Shown piece by piece: positions 42,332 to 51,026 of a stretch of 64,000 bases of DNA; positions within the stretch are counted from its first letter, which is position 1; each line of letters starts with the position of its first letter. The stretch is from CAZGUG01 sp964529035 (GTDB lineage Bacteria; Bacillota; Clostridia; Ch29), in the NCBI GenBank assembly GCA_964529035.1, contig CAZGUG010000002.1, positions 1-64,000 on the forward strand, in the 5' to 3' direction. The notes under the pieces were generated by a model. The model saw nothing but the letters and a program-made list of their open reading frames with translations. It made no database searches and was not told the origin of the DNA. The position numbers and the translations under genes are program-made.

Positions 42332-43375
42332 ATGCATACCTATGAAAAAACCAGGCACATACCAGAAAGGGTCTGGAGGGAAGAGAAAGGGGGAAGGAAA
42401 AGGTACAAATACATATTCGATTCACTGCCTGTCAATATCAGAAACATGATACAGAGGTTGTCTTTTGGTGAGTTGGAATGTATCGAGGAGTTCCGTCTAA
42501 AGGCTGATGCGCCGTTTATTGTTTATGGCGCCGGTGACAGCGCATATATTACAGCGGAAGGAAGGATATGCAGTGACAGGGGTAGGGCGTATATTGTCAC
42601 GGCTGAGGATGCGGCAAAGGCGCTGCAGCTTATGTGCGACTGTTCTGTTTATTCGATAGAGGATGAACTAAAGAATGGATACATAACAATCCGGGGAGGC
42701 CATAGGATTGGCGTTGTGGGGAAGGTGGTGACCGAAGGAGGCCGGGTCAAAACCATTAAAGACGTATCCGGGCTCAATATCAGGATTTCCAGGCAGGTAA
42801 TCGGCTGCAGCAGCAACCTGCTTCCCAGACTAATAAGGGACAAAGGCAGCGTATATAATACCCTGATTGTATCACCGCCACAGTGCGGAAAGACCACTCT
42901 TTTGAGGGATATCATAAGACAGTTAAGCGACGGGGTACCCTCTTTGGGGTTTGAGGGAATAAAGGTTGGAGTTGTGGATGAGAGGTCGGAACTGGCTGGG
43001 TGTTACAAGGGAATTCCGCAGAACGATTTGGGTATAAGGACAGATATTTTGGATGCCTGTCCTAAGGCCCAGGGAATGATGATGCTCATAAGGTCAATGT
43101 CCCCCGGGGTTATAGCCACAGACGAACTGGGGAGGCCCGAGGACCTTGTTTCGATACAGGAAGCGATAAACGCCGGGGTAAACGTTATTACCACCGTTCA
43201 CGGCTGGAACACAAAGGATATTATGAAAAAACCGGTAATAGGAAAGCTTATGAAAGGCGGAGTGTTCGAGAGGGTTGTAGTGCTCAGCAGAAGAAAAGGC
43301 CCCGGAACCATAGAAGAGATAGTTGATTCTGTAGAGTGCCAAAAACTGTCCGGATTGGGGGGATGCCAGGAATGA
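42332..43375 (+). CDS. spoIIIAA: Stage III sporulation protein AA, ATPase
   Basis: The 347-residue cytoplasmic ATPase is the motor-like part of the SpoIIIA-SpoIIQ feeding-tube complex made in the mother cell during engulfment. It has Walker A SPPQCGKTTLLRD (about residues 180-192), GVVDERSELAG, VIATDELGRPEDLVSIQE (Walker B) and the STTVHGW-like motif TTVHGWNTKD. Relationship to type II/IV secretion ATPases is known. It is the first gene of spoIIIAA-AH; in Bacillus this operon is under SigE, but I could not place the promoter convincingly here. Confidence 0.96.
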   Translation: MHTYEKTRHIPERVWREEKGGRKRYKYIFDSLPVNIRNMIQRLSFGELECIEEFRLKADAPFIVYGAGDSAYITAEGRICSDRGRAYIVTAEDAAKALQLMCDCSVYSIEDELKNGYITIRGGHRIGVVGKVVTEGGRVKTIKDVSGLNIRISRQVIGCSSNLLPRLIRDKGSVYNTLIVSPPQCGKTTLLRDIIRQLSDGVPSLGFEGIKVGVVDERSELAGCYKGIPQNDLGIRTDILDACPKAQGMMMLIRSMSPGVIATDELGRPEDLVSIQEAINAGVNVITTVHGWNTKDIMKKPVIGKLMKGGVFERVVVLSRRKGPGTIEEIVDSVECQKLSGLGGCQE

Positions 43376-43893
43376 TTATTAAGATATTTGGCTGTCTGGT
43401 AATAATGACCTGTGCTACCTCGGCGGGGTTCTTGATGGCAAACGGTTACAAGAAAAGGGTTTGGGAGCTGAGGGCCTTTCAACAGGCTCTACAGGTTCTT
43501 GAAAGCGAAATCTTGTATACTTCCACGCCGCTGCCGCAGGCTGTGGATAAAACTGCCCACAGTACGGAAGCACCTGTTAACCGCATTTTTTTTGATGTGG
43601 GACAGATTTTGGAGGAAAGAAAAGGATATACTGCCGGAGAAGCCTGGTGCACCGCCGTCGACAGAAACAGGGACATCTTAAGCCTTGACTGTGAGGACTT
43701 GCAGATAATCCGCAGTTTCGGGAAAAACCTCGGTTCAATAGACAAGGAGAACCAGGAAAAAAGCTTTAAATTGGCAAAATATCAGCTTAAGGCGCAGCAA
43801 GCTAAGGCGGAGGAAGAGCGCAGCAAAAATGAAAGGCTGTATAAAAACCTCGGATTCCTGCTGGGAGCAGCGCTTGTGATACTTCTTATCTGA
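43372..43893 (+). CDS. spoIIIAB: Stage III sporulation protein AB
   Basis: The 173-residue protein has one N-terminal membrane helix (IIKIFGCLVIMTCATSAGFLM), a helical body (YKKRVWELRAFQQALQVLES EI region) and a C-terminal helix (YKNLGFLLGAALVILLI). It resembles GspF-like platform proteins in the SpoIIIA channel. ATG 43372 overlaps the spoIIIAA stop (ATGA); GGGGGGATG is just upstream. The length is close to Bacillus SpoIIIAB (171). Confidence 0.94.
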   Translation: MIIKIFGCLVIMTCATSAGFLMANGYKKRVWELRAFQQALQVLESEILYTSTPLPQAVDKTAHSTEAPVNRIFFDVGQILEERKGYTAGEAWCTAVDRNRDILSLDCEDLQIIRSFGKNLGSIDKENQEKSFKLAKYQLKAQQAKAEEERSKNERLYKNLGFLLGAALVILLI

Positions 43894-43907
43894 GAGGAGG
43901 AAGGGGC

Positions 43908-44105
43908 ATGGATGTTAACATAATATTCAAGATCGGGGCTATTGGTATACTGGTGGCAGCGCTTTATCTTGTGCTCAAGAATACAGGCAGGGAGGAACTG
44001 GCCCTGATGGCGGCTCTGGGCGGGCTGGTGGTGGTGCTGATGATGGTGATTACCCTAATAAACGAACTGTTCAATAATGTGAGGGCATTGTTTCAGCTGT
44101 ACTAA
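43908..44105 (+). CDS. spoIIIAC: Stage III sporulation protein AC
   Basis: The 65-residue membrane protein has two helices (IIFKIGAIGILVAALYLVLK and ALMAALGGLVVVLMMVITLI) with the family pattern GREELA between them. It is a small SpoIIIA channel component in the mother-cell membrane. GAGAGGAGG precedes the ATG; spoIIIAD follows after 14 bp. Confidence 0.94.
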   Translation: MDVNIIFKIGAIGILVAALYLVLKNTGREELALMAALGGLVVVLMMVITLINELFNNVRALFQLY

Positions 44106-44119
44106 AGGATGGGATAGAA

Positions 44120-44506
44120 TTGGAAATTGTGCAGATTGTGGCAATAAGTATTATAGCTGTAATTCTGGTAGTCCTGATTAGACAGTACAGGCCCGAAATT
44201 GCACTGCAAATTAGTGTCGTGACGGGTTTATTGATATTTTTGCTAATCATATTTAAGCTTGCTTCGGTGCTTGAGGAGCTGCAGATGTTCTCAAGACAGA
44301 TAAACATAGACCTTGTATATATTTCAACGATTTTCAGGATAGTGGGAATAGCATATATAGCAGAATTCGGCGCCCAGGTTTGCAAGGACGCTGGCGAAAA
44401 TGCCATTGCATCCAAGATAGAGCTTGCCGGGAAGGTTATTATTCTTGTTCTGGCGGTACCAATCCTGATGGCGCTGATGGACCTGATAAAAAACATAATA
44501 TCCTGA
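44120..44506 (+). CDS. spoIIIAD: Stage III sporulation protein AD
   Basis: The 128-residue membrane protein has about four helices (IVAISIIAVILVVLIRQYRP first) and the AC/AD-family core YISTIFRIVGIAYIAEFGAQ with VCKDAGENAIASKIELAGKV. It starts with TTG at 44120. It is related in sequence to SpoIIIAC and lies between AC and AE as in Bacillus. Confidence 0.94.
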   Translation: MEIVQIVAISIIAVILVVLIRQYRPEIALQISVVTGLLIFLLIIFKLASVLEELQMFSRQINIDLVYISTIFRIVGIAYIAEFGAQVCKDAGENAIASKIELAGKVIILVLAVPILMALMDLIKNIIS

Positions 44507-44519
44507 GGGAGGAAGCCTG

Positions 44520-45704
44520 ATGAAGAAGTGGATGAGAGTGGTACTGCTGATAACGGTAGTTTCAATATGTACTCCTGCATGTGCGGGTGCCGCCGGTGAT
44601 GCGGCAGGAGAAAACATTGGGGTTTTGGAGAGTCAATTGGACAAATTGGAATTGGACGATATTCAGGGTATTCTGGACAGTTTGAACAATGAGACGGCGC
44701 AGTACATGAAACCTATAAATGCGAGGGAGTTCATAAAGGGGCTTGTAACGGGAAATATAAGCATATCTGCCGGGGAGATAATTGCGGGTATTGGCAGATA
44801 CCTGTTTGCCCAGGTGCTTGTTAACATCAACCTGCTTGCAAAGCTTGTAATCCTGTCTATTGTATATGCAATACTGAGCAATATACAGGATTCCTTTGGA
44901 AACGGGATGGTGAGCGAACTGGCAAAACTGGCCTGTATGCTGGTACTCACCGCCGTTGCAATACAGAGTTTTTCGGCGGCTTTAAGCATCGGTTCCCAAA
45001 CAATAGACAGCATGGTTAAATTCATGCAGTTTTTCCTTCCCACCCTTTTGGCGCTGCTGGCGGTTATGGGGGGCATCACTTCCATGGCCCTTTTACAACC
45101 GATTATTGCGGTATCAATAGGTTTTTTCAGTACTGTTTTTAAGAATTTTCTGCTGCCGGTTATATTTCTATCAGCTGTTCTTGCCATTGTGAACAACCTG
45201 TCCGAAAAATTTCACCTGTCCAGGCTGTCAACTCTGCTTAAACAGGGCTGTGTAGCATTTATTGGTCTTGTTCTTACCGTGTTTATCGGTCTTATGACCA
45301 TACAGGGAGTGACGGCGGCTACCATAGACGGGGTTTCGATACGGACTGCGAAATTTGCAGCGGACAGTTTCATACCGATCATAGGCGGTTTTCTTGCGGA
45401 TGCGGTGGACACAATAGTAGGCTGTTCACTGCTTATTAAAAACGCGGTGGGAGCTTTCGGGCTGGTTGCACTGTTTGTTATGGTAGCGTTTCCAATACTA
45501 AAAATTATATCCCTGGTACTGATATATAAGATCTGTGCAGCAGTAATTGAACCGATAGCCGGGGGACAGCTTGTAAACTGTCTAAACGAAATGGCCGGAA
45601 GCCTTCTTTTGTTGTTTGCTACGGTGGCCTCGGTGGCACTGATGTTTTTTGTTTCGGTAACCATTATAATCGGGGCGGGAAACGCTGCCCTGATGATGAG
45701 GTAG
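44520..45704 (+). CDS. spoIIIAE: Stage III sporulation protein AE
   Basis: This 394-residue polytopic protein has a signal-like N-terminus (WMRVVLLITVVSICTPACAG) and about eight membrane helices. Signature segments are FLPTLLALLAVMGGITSMAL, LSRLSTLLKQGCVAFIGLVL, IQGVTAATIDGVSIRTAKFA, FIPIIGGFLADAVDTIVGCS and IEPIAGGQLVNCLNEMAGSL. It is proposed to form the membrane channel of the SpoIIIA complex. GGGAGGAAG precedes the ATG. Confidence 0.95.
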   Translation: MKKWMRVVLLITVVSICTPACAGAAGDAAGENIGVLESQLDKLELDDIQGILDSLNNETAQYMKPINAREFIKGLVTGNISISAGEIIAGIGRYLFAQVLVNINLLAKLVILSIVYAILSNIQDSFGNGMVSELAKLACMLVLTAVAIQSFSAALSIGSQTIDSMVKFMQFFLPTLLALLAVMGGITSMALLQPIIAVSIGFFSTVFKNFLLPVIFLSAVLAIVNNLSEKFHLSRLSTLLKQGCVAFIGLVLTVFIGLMTIQGVTAATIDGVSIRTAKFAADSFIPIIGGFLADAVDTIVGCSLLIKNAVGAFGLVALFVMVAFPILKIISLVLIYKICAAVIEPIAGGQLVNCLNEMAGSLLLLFATVASVALMFFVSVTIIIGAGNAALMMR

Positions 45705-45712
45705 GTGCTGGC

Positions 45713-46339
45713 ATGCAGTTTTTTGAAGGCTGGGTTTTGAATATAGTTGCAGCCATTATTTTTGTTATTATAATCGAGATTATTCTGCCGGGCGGCAGCA
45801 CAAGAAAATATATTAGCCTGGTAACGGGGCTTATGGTGATGTTTGTTATAATTAATCCCTTTGTGCATTTGATGTCGGGCGGTTACGATTTGGATTTGAT
45901 ATCATCCGAAATGTCACGGGCAATCGCTGTAAGGGATGTGGAAAATCAGGCGAAAAAACTGAAAGAGGGCAGCAGAGAAGGATTGACGGTATTATATAAA
46001 AACAACCTTGAGCAGGGAGTGGCAAGACAGGTTATTGATGCAGGTTTTGCCGGACAGGTGCGGGCAAATGTTGAGGTAGATGAAAATTACGAGAGTGAAA
46101 GCTTTGGAAGTATTCTTGGAATAAGGGTGGTGGTTGACGATACAGGGCAAAAGGAGGATGCCGGCATTAAAAAGGTGGATAGAATTACAGTAAAGGTATT
46201 CAAAGACACTGAGGAAGAGAATGCGGTTGAAGCTGCAGGTACAGATAGCGACCTGGCGGAGGAAATAAAGGGTTTTCTTTCCCAAATATACGGTTTGCCG
46301 GGCCAAAGGATAGATGTAACGCTGCGGGGTGAAGATTAA
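45713..46339 (+). CDS. spoIIIAF: Stage III sporulation protein AF
   Basis: The 208-residue protein has two N-terminal membrane helices (WVLNIVAAIIFVIIIEIILP and YISLVTGLMVMFVIINPFVH), then a soluble domain facing the intermembrane space, which is known to form a ring-building motif-like fold in SpoIIIAF. The C-terminus ends with the conserved IYGLPGQRIDV. It is spaced 8 bp from spoIIIAE. Confidence 0.93.
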   Translation: MQFFEGWVLNIVAAIIFVIIIEIILPGGSTRKYISLVTGLMVMFVIINPFVHLMSGGYDLDLISSEMSRAIAVRDVENQAKKLKEGSREGLTVLYKNNLEQGVARQVIDAGFAGQVRANVEVDENYESESFGSILGIRVVVDDTGQKEDAGIKKVDRITVKVFKDTEEENAVEAAGTDSDLAEEIKGFLSQIYGLPGQRIDVTLRGED

Positions 46340-46356
46340 AGGAGGGTTGAAAATAT

Positions 46357-46944
46357 ATGGATTTAAACAGTATAAAAGAAAAACTGTACAATATGGGAAA
46401 TAAAAAGCTGTTTCAAAATCTGCTCATTGTCTGCCTTGTTGCGGCTATAGTTGTCATCTCCGCCGACACTTTTTTTAGCAATAATAAGCCAAGTAGAAAT
46501 AGTATTGAGGAAACAGACATACAATTTAATATACAGACCGATTCGGCAGTTACATATGAAGAACAGTTGGAAAAGAAACTTAAAGGTATACTGGAACAAA
46601 TCTCCGGTGTGGGCGAAGTATCTGTAATGGTAACCCTGAACACTGGCAGAGAGGTAATTCCTGCGACAAACACGATAGAAACCTCCAGCGAAACCAATGA
46701 GAGGGATGGTGACGGGGGAACCAGGACAGTTACGCAGAACAGTGTTGACAGAAAGATTGTGCTGAAAAACAACGTAAGTGTGGAAGACCAGCCTTTGATA
46801 GTCAAGGAGGTTATGCCGGAGGTTAAGGGAGTAATTGTGGTGGCACAGGGAGCGGAGAGAGTGGAGGTGGCTGCCCGGCTGACCGAAGCGGTGCAGACTG
46901 TTTTAGGGATACCCGCATTCAGGGTAAAGGTTTATCCAAAATAA
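46357..46944 (+). CDS. spoIIIAG: Stage III sporulation protein AG
   Basis: The 195-residue protein has one membrane helix (LLIVCLVAAIVVISADTFF) and a ring-building domain (YEEQLEKKLKGILEQISGVG, VMVTLNTGREV, PLIVKEVMPEVKGVIVVAQG, TEAVQTVLGIPAFRVKVYPK). In Bacillus the protein makes a large ring in the space between mother cell and forespore. The insertion rich in Thr, Glu and Asn in the middle (ASS/SETNERDGDGGTRTVTQN) is the known variable part. AGGAGGG precedes the ATG. Confidence 0.95.
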   Translation: MDLNSIKEKLYNMGNKKLFQNLLIVCLVAAIVVISADTFFSNNKPSRNSIEETDIQFNIQTDSAVTYEEQLEKKLKGILEQISGVGEVSVMVTLNTGREVIPATNTIETSSETNERDGDGGTRTVTQNSVDRKIVLKNNVSVEDQPLIVKEVMPEVKGVIVVAQGAERVEVAARLTEAVQTVLGIPAFRVKVYPK

Positions 46945-46974
46945 AAAGATATCTAAAAGGGGAGGAATAGTGAT

Positions 46975-47571
46975 ATGATGGTATTAAGAAGAAAGACAGT
47001 GGTGCTGTCGTTTTTGGTGCTTTTACTGGCTGTGGTTGCGGTGATTAATCATAATATAACACGGGAAGTGGCCAGTGAAGACAGCCTGACATTTGTTGGA
47101 GAAGACGGCTACGATGATATGATAATACCCGAGCCGGATGATGAATTGGCCATGGACAGCGAGGATAACGGAAACATAGAAATAGAAGAAGGAGTGGAAA
47201 CCAGTGCTGCCAACCTGGCAACCGCCAGCTTTTTCATACAGTCGAGGCTGGACAGGGAGAAAAACAGAAGCTTCTATATAGAAACCCTTAACGGTATAGT
47301 AACTGACCAGAACACCGATGTTTCGATAAAAGAAATGGCACAAACCGAAATGCTGTCCCTGATAACCAGGAGCGAGACAGAAAGCATTATAGAAAACCTG
47401 ATAAAGGCAAAGGGATTCAAGGATGCCCTTGTTATTATGGGTGAGGATTCGGTGAACATAATAGTTAATGCCCACCAGCTTACCCAGGCCCAGGTGGCAC
47501 AAATAAAGGATATAGTATCCCGGGAAGCAAAGGTTGACATCGAAAACATTAAAATTATGGAAAAAGAATAG
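46975..47571 (+). CDS. spoIIIAH: Stage III sporulation protein AH
   Basis: The 198-residue protein has one membrane helix (KTVVLSFLVLLLAVVAVINH), an acidic linker (MIIPEPDDELAMDSEDNGNI) and a YscJ/FliF-like domain (FFIQSRLDREKNRSFYIETL, ESIIENLIKAKGFKDALVIM, VNIIVNAHQLTQAQVAQIKD). It is the mother-cell partner of SpoIIQ in the forespore. No spoIIQ is in this window. GGGGAGG precedes the ATG; 46975 or 46978 may be the start. Confidence 0.95.
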   Translation: MMVLRRKTVVLSFLVLLLAVVAVINHNITREVASEDSLTFVGEDGYDDMIIPEPDDELAMDSEDNGNIEIEEGVETSAANLATASFFIQSRLDREKNRSFYIETLNGIVTDQNTDVSIKEMAQTEMLSLITRSETESIIENLIKAKGFKDALVIMGEDSVNIIVNAHQLTQAQVAQIKDIVSREAKVDIENIKIMEKE

Positions 47572-47577
47572 AATTGT

Positions 47578-47606
47578 TTGTAATGGTATATACCCTTTGA
47601 TATAAT
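47578..47606 (+). promoter_or_regulatory. SigA-type promoter for the Asp23 gene
   Basis: TTGTAA (47578-47583) and TATAAT (47601-47606) are separated by exactly 17 bp. It lies right after spoIIIAH and 32 bp before the next start, so vegetative expression of the Asp23 protein does not depend on the sporulation operon. Confidence 0.8.
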
Positions 47607-47637
47607 TAATAATAAAATTACGCTCGGGGGTGAAGAT

Positions 47638-48039
47638 ATGACAGAAAAGGACAAACAAGGCAAAAAGGCAACTGTTGAGGAAGTAGGAACAGTTAAGATA
47701 TCCGACGACGTGGTTTCAATCATTTCCGGCATTGCTGCAACCGAGGTGAAGGGTGTTATAGGAATGAGCGGCGGAATAGCCGGCGGAATAGCCGAGCTTC
47801 TCGGCAGAAAGAATCAGTCCAAGGGTGTCAAGGTTGCAATAGGCGAAAAGGAAGTAAACATCGACTTACATATAATAGTGGAATACGGGGTAAAAATACC
47901 CGAAGTGGCCTGGGAGATACAGGATAAGGTTAAGAAAGCAGTGGAAACCATGACAGGCCTTAATGTCGTTGAAGTTAACATACACGTTCAGGGAGTGGCC
48001 GCGGGAAATGCGGGCAGCCAGGAGGAACAGGATAAATAA
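47638..48039 (+). CDS. Asp23/Gls24 family envelope protein (YqhY-like)
   Basis: The 133-residue protein has the Asp23 domain: VKISDDVVSIISGIAATEVK, GVIGMSGGIAGGIAELLGRK, VDLHIIVEYGVKIPEVAWEI-like core and VETMTGLNVVEVNIHVQGV. The family is linked to the envelope and to alkaline or fatty-acid stress. Gene order Asp23-nusB matches Bacillus yqhY-nusB. Own SigA promoter upstream and a terminator after it. Confidence 0.95.
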   Translation: MTEKDKQGKKATVEEVGTVKISDDVVSIISGIAATEVKGVIGMSGGIAGGIAELLGRKNQSKGVKVAIGEKEVNIDLHIIVEYGVKIPEVAWEIQDKVKKAVETMTGLNVVEVNIHVQGVAAGNAGSQEEQDK

Positions 48040-48056
48040 TTACAGGGTTTGCAGTC

Positions 48057-48083
48057 AACCTCCTTTTCGGGAGGTTTATTCTT
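48057..48083 (+). terminator. Terminator after the Asp23 gene
   Basis: AACCTCC pairs with GGAGGTT around TTTTCG and is followed by a T-rich stretch. Confidence 0.85.
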
Positions 48084-48206
48084 TGATTTAATCCGGAAGG
48101 ACAAGCAGTAAATCCCCCAGGCAGGTAACAGCATTCGAAAAAATTAACAACATACTGGTTATAATAATTGCTGCATGCATCCAGCATATTACGGGAGGAT
48201 TTATAT

Positions 48207-48614
48207 ATGAGCAGGAAAAAAACCAGAGAACTGATTGTCAGATTTTTGTTTCAGATGGAAGCGCGGCGGGAAGAATACAGCGGCCTGCTTGAAGTTTTTA
48301 TGGATGAAAACCCGATGGAAACGGCTGACAGGCAGTTTTTCAAAGAAAATATTCAAGGGACTGTCAAAAACCTGGACGAGATTGACGGGATAATTCGGGG
48401 CAAACTTAAGAACTGGACCCTTGACAGGATTCCGTGGGTAGACCTTGCGATTTTGAGAAATGCCTTGTATGAGATACTCTACAGGGACGATATACCGGTT
48501 AAGGTATCAATAAATGAAGCGGTTGATTTGGCAAAAAAGTACGGTGACCCGGAGTCCGGGGTCTTTGTAAACGGAATACTGGGTAATATAGTAAGGGAAC
48601 ATAAACTGCAGTAG
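48207..48614 (+). CDS. nusB: Transcription antitermination factor NusB
   Basis: The 135-residue all-helical protein binds boxA RNA in rRNA operons with NusE and prevents termination. Motifs: the Arg-rich start (MSRKKTRELIVRFLFQMEAR), LKNWTLDRIPWVDLAILRNA and the end ISINEAVDLAKKYGDPESG-like VSINEAVDLAKKYGDPESGV, FVNGILGNIV. ATG 48207 has GGGAGG upstream; an ATG at 48168 would put it inside the gene. The length is typical. Confidence 0.95.
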   Translation: MSRKKTRELIVRFLFQMEARREEYSGLLEVFMDENPMETADRQFFKENIQGTVKNLDEIDGIIRGKLKNWTLDRIPWVDLAILRNALYEILYRDDIPVKVSINEAVDLAKKYGDPESGVFVNGILGNIVREHKLQ

Positions 48615-48622
48615 GTGAAAGA

Positions 48623-49564
48623 ATGGATGCATATATAGGTTTTGATACCAGCTGTTATACCACCTCCATGGCGATGGTGGATGATAACGGGAAACTCCTG
48701 TCCGACAAAAGAAACGTCCTCCAGGTAAAACGGGGCGAAAAAGGCCTAAGACAGTCGGAAGCGGTATTCCAGCATATTCGAAACTTAAACGGATTATCCG
48801 ATGAACTGAAGGTACTGGCAGGCAGGTTTGATGTAAAAGCGTTAGCCGCTTCGGTTAAACCCAGGCCGTTGCCGGAGTCCTATATGCCGGTTTTTACGGT
48901 GGGGGAAAGCACGGCAAAGGCTGCCGCAGCTGCAGCGGGGATACCCTTTTATGCCACCACCCACCAGGAAAGCCACCTTATGGCGGGGCTGTGGTCGGCA
49001 GGAGGGCCAAAGGCAGATCGGTTTTTAACGGTGCACCTTTCGGGAGGCACCACCGAACTATTGATTACACAAAAAAAAGACCCGGATTTCGAAATCAGTA
49101 TAATAGGCGGTACCCGGGATATAAGTGCAGGTCAGTTTGTGGACAGGATAGGCGTGGCCATGGGACTGGATTTTCCATGCGGACCGCAGTTGGAAGAGTT
49201 GGCGGGTAGAGCAATAGGTACAGCCCCTGCTTTGGAAATCCCCTGCAGCAGCAAAGGCTGCACGTTGAGTTTTTCGGGGCCAGAAACCCACGCCAGGCGG
49301 CTGCTTCAAACCGGCGCGGATGAAGCCCAGGTTGCTTTTTTGGTACTCAAATGTATAGCGAGGGGCCTTGAAAAAATTATTTCAGAGGCCTGCCGGATTA
49401 ATAATATTGGAGAAGTGCTGATGGTGGGCGGTGTATCGGCGAACAAAATGATTAAAAGTCACCTTGAAGAAAAACTTGACTGCAGGCAGTACTTCCCGCA
49501 TCCAAAATACTGTAGCGACAGTGGGGTGGGTACGGCTGTTATAGCAAGAGAAAAGAATATGTAA
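48623..49564 (+). CDS. Kae1/TsaD-like (ASKHA fold) protein
   Basis: The 313-residue protein looks like a paralogue of TsaD/Kae1 (the t6A tRNA enzyme). Motifs: YIGFDTSCYTTSMAMVDDNG, EAVFQHIRNLNGLSDELK, ATTHQESHLMAGLW (the HxxxH-like metal site is reduced to HQESH), LTVHLSGGTTELLI and LMVGGVSANKMI. Clostridia often keep this gene near nusB/xseA besides a true tsaD elsewhere. The metal-binding HxExH of TsaD is replaced here by HQESH, so activity may be kept but is not certain. It starts 8 bp after nusB. Confidence 0.88.
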   Translation: MDAYIGFDTSCYTTSMAMVDDNGKLLSDKRNVLQVKRGEKGLRQSEAVFQHIRNLNGLSDELKVLAGRFDVKALAASVKPRPLPESYMPVFTVGESTAKAAAAAAGIPFYATTHQESHLMAGLWSAGGPKADRFLTVHLSGGTTELLITQKKDPDFEISIIGGTRDISAGQFVDRIGVAMGLDFPCGPQLEELAGRAIGTAPALEIPCSSKGCTLSFSGPETHARRLLQTGADEAQVAFLVLKCIARGLEKIISEACRINNIGEVLMVGGVSANKMIKSHLEEKLDCRQYFPHPKYCSDSGVGTAVIAREKNM

Positions 49565-49579
49565 AAAGGCGGGTATAAT

Positions 49580-50788
49580 ATGGAGCTAAGGGCGCTCTCG
49601 GTGAGTGAAGTCAACAGCTATATAAAAAAATGCCTGAATACAGACCCAATACTTTCTGGAATTACCGTACAGGGAGAAATAACAAACTACAAACCGCACA
49701 GTTCAGGGCATGTATACTTTTCCCTCAAAGATAGCTGCAGCCGTTTGCGCTGCATAATGTTCAGGGATTATGCCGTAAGACTATCCTTTGCTCCGGCGGA
49801 GGGTATGAAAGTATTGGCAAAGGGTAGCATTTCCGTTTATGAAAGGGACGGACAGTATCAGCTTTATGTAAGGGAAATATCCCAGGACGGCCTGGGTGAG
49901 TTGTACCAGGCCTTTGAGCTACTGAAAAAAAACCTTGAGAAAAAGGGTTATTTTGACGATAACAAAAAAAAGAAACTGCCCTTTATGCCCGAAAGGATAG
50001 GGGTTGTGACCTCCGCGAAGGGGGCAGCGGTAAGGGATATAATTACCACCATTAAAAGGCGGTTTGATAAGACTAAGATATATGTATTTAATTCGCTGGT
50101 ACAGGGGGACAGTGCACCGGAACAGATATGCGGCGGTATAGAATACTTCAATTATAAGGAGCCGGTTGATGTTATTATAATCGGAAGGGGAGGCGGTTCG
50201 ATAGAAGAACTGTGGGCCTTCAACGATGAAAGGGTAGCCCAAGCCATATATAGATCACATATTCCGGTTGTGTCTGCGGTAGGTCACCAAACCGATTTTA
50301 CAATAGCGGATTTTGTGGCGGATATGAGGGCACCCACCCCAACCGCGGCCGGTGAGCTGGTGGTGCCGGAACTAAAACAGGTGAGCGAAAGGCTTGATGA
50401 AGCCTGCCATAGAATGGGAGCAGCGGTGGAAAGAAATATAAGGCTTAACCGCATAAAGCTGAAAAGCATAAGAGACAGTTATGGTTTCCGGCAGCCCTGC
50501 GACAGGATACTGCAGCTTAAGCAGCGGCTTGACGAGGAGCAGGAAAGGCTGAAAAGGGCCTTTGCTGTGTACCGGCATAATGTCAAGATGGACCTTGGGA
50601 AAAAGGTTGCAAAGCTGGACAGTTTAAGCCCCCTTTCGGTGCTGGAAAGGGGATACGCGGTGGTAATGGAAGCCGGTTCGAAAAAGACGGTGAAATCGGT
50701 AATGCAAGTGGAAAAGGACAGCAAACTTGATTTGAGATTTAAGGACGGAGTAGTAAATGTAGGCGTTTTGAGGGTGAAAAGGAGGTAG
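49580..50788 (+). CDS. xseA: Exodeoxyribonuclease VII large subunit
   Basis: The 402-residue subunit degrades single-stranded DNA together with XseB. It has an N-terminal OB-fold (VSEVNSYIKKCLNTDPILSG, GHVYFSLKDSCSRLRCIMFR), the catalytic core (ERIGVVTSAKGAAVRDIITT, DVIIIGRGGGSIEELWAFND, VVSAVGHQTDFTIADFVADM, RAPTPTAAGELVVP) and a coiled coil at the C-terminus. AAAGGCGGG lies upstream; xseB follows after 7 bp. Confidence 0.96.
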   Translation: MELRALSVSEVNSYIKKCLNTDPILSGITVQGEITNYKPHSSGHVYFSLKDSCSRLRCIMFRDYAVRLSFAPAEGMKVLAKGSISVYERDGQYQLYVREISQDGLGELYQAFELLKKNLEKKGYFDDNKKKKLPFMPERIGVVTSAKGAAVRDIITTIKRRFDKTKIYVFNSLVQGDSAPEQICGGIEYFNYKEPVDVIIIGRGGGSIEELWAFNDERVAQAIYRSHIPVVSAVGHQTDFTIADFVADMRAPTPTAAGELVVPELKQVSERLDEACHRMGAAVERNIRLNRIKLKSIRDSYGFRQPCDRILQLKQRLDEEQERLKRAFAVYRHNVKMDLGKKVAKLDSLSPLSVLERGYAVVMEAGSKKTVKSVMQVEKDSKLDLRFKDGVVNVGVLRVKRR

Positions 50789-50795
50789 CAGATTT

Positions 50796-51023
50796 ATGAA
50801 AAATATAAGTTTCGAAGAGGCCATGGAAAGGATGGAGGAAATAATTAAAAGCCTGGAAGGCGGAGAACTGGAACTTGACAAGTCGCTGGAGATTTTCGAA
50901 GAGGGTATAAAAATGTACAGGTATTGCACAAAAAAGCTGGAAGAGATGGAAGGCAGGGTAAAGGTTATAATGCAGCAGGAAGATGCCCTTGAAAAGTTTG
51001 ATTTTGAGTTGGAAGGGGAATAA
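50796..51023 (+). CDS. xseB: Exodeoxyribonuclease VII small subunit
   Basis: The 75-residue helical protein matches XseB: FEEAMERMEEIIKSLEGGEL, LDKSLEIFEEGIKMYRYC and KKLEEMEGRVKVI. Several copies wrap the coiled coil of XseA. AAAAGGAGG lies upstream, at the end of xseA, and ispA follows after 3 bp. Confidence 0.95.
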   Translation: MKNISFEEAMERMEEIIKSLEGGELELDKSLEIFEEGIKMYRYCTKKLEEMEGRVKVIMQQEDALEKFDFELEGE

Positions 51024-51026
51024 CAG

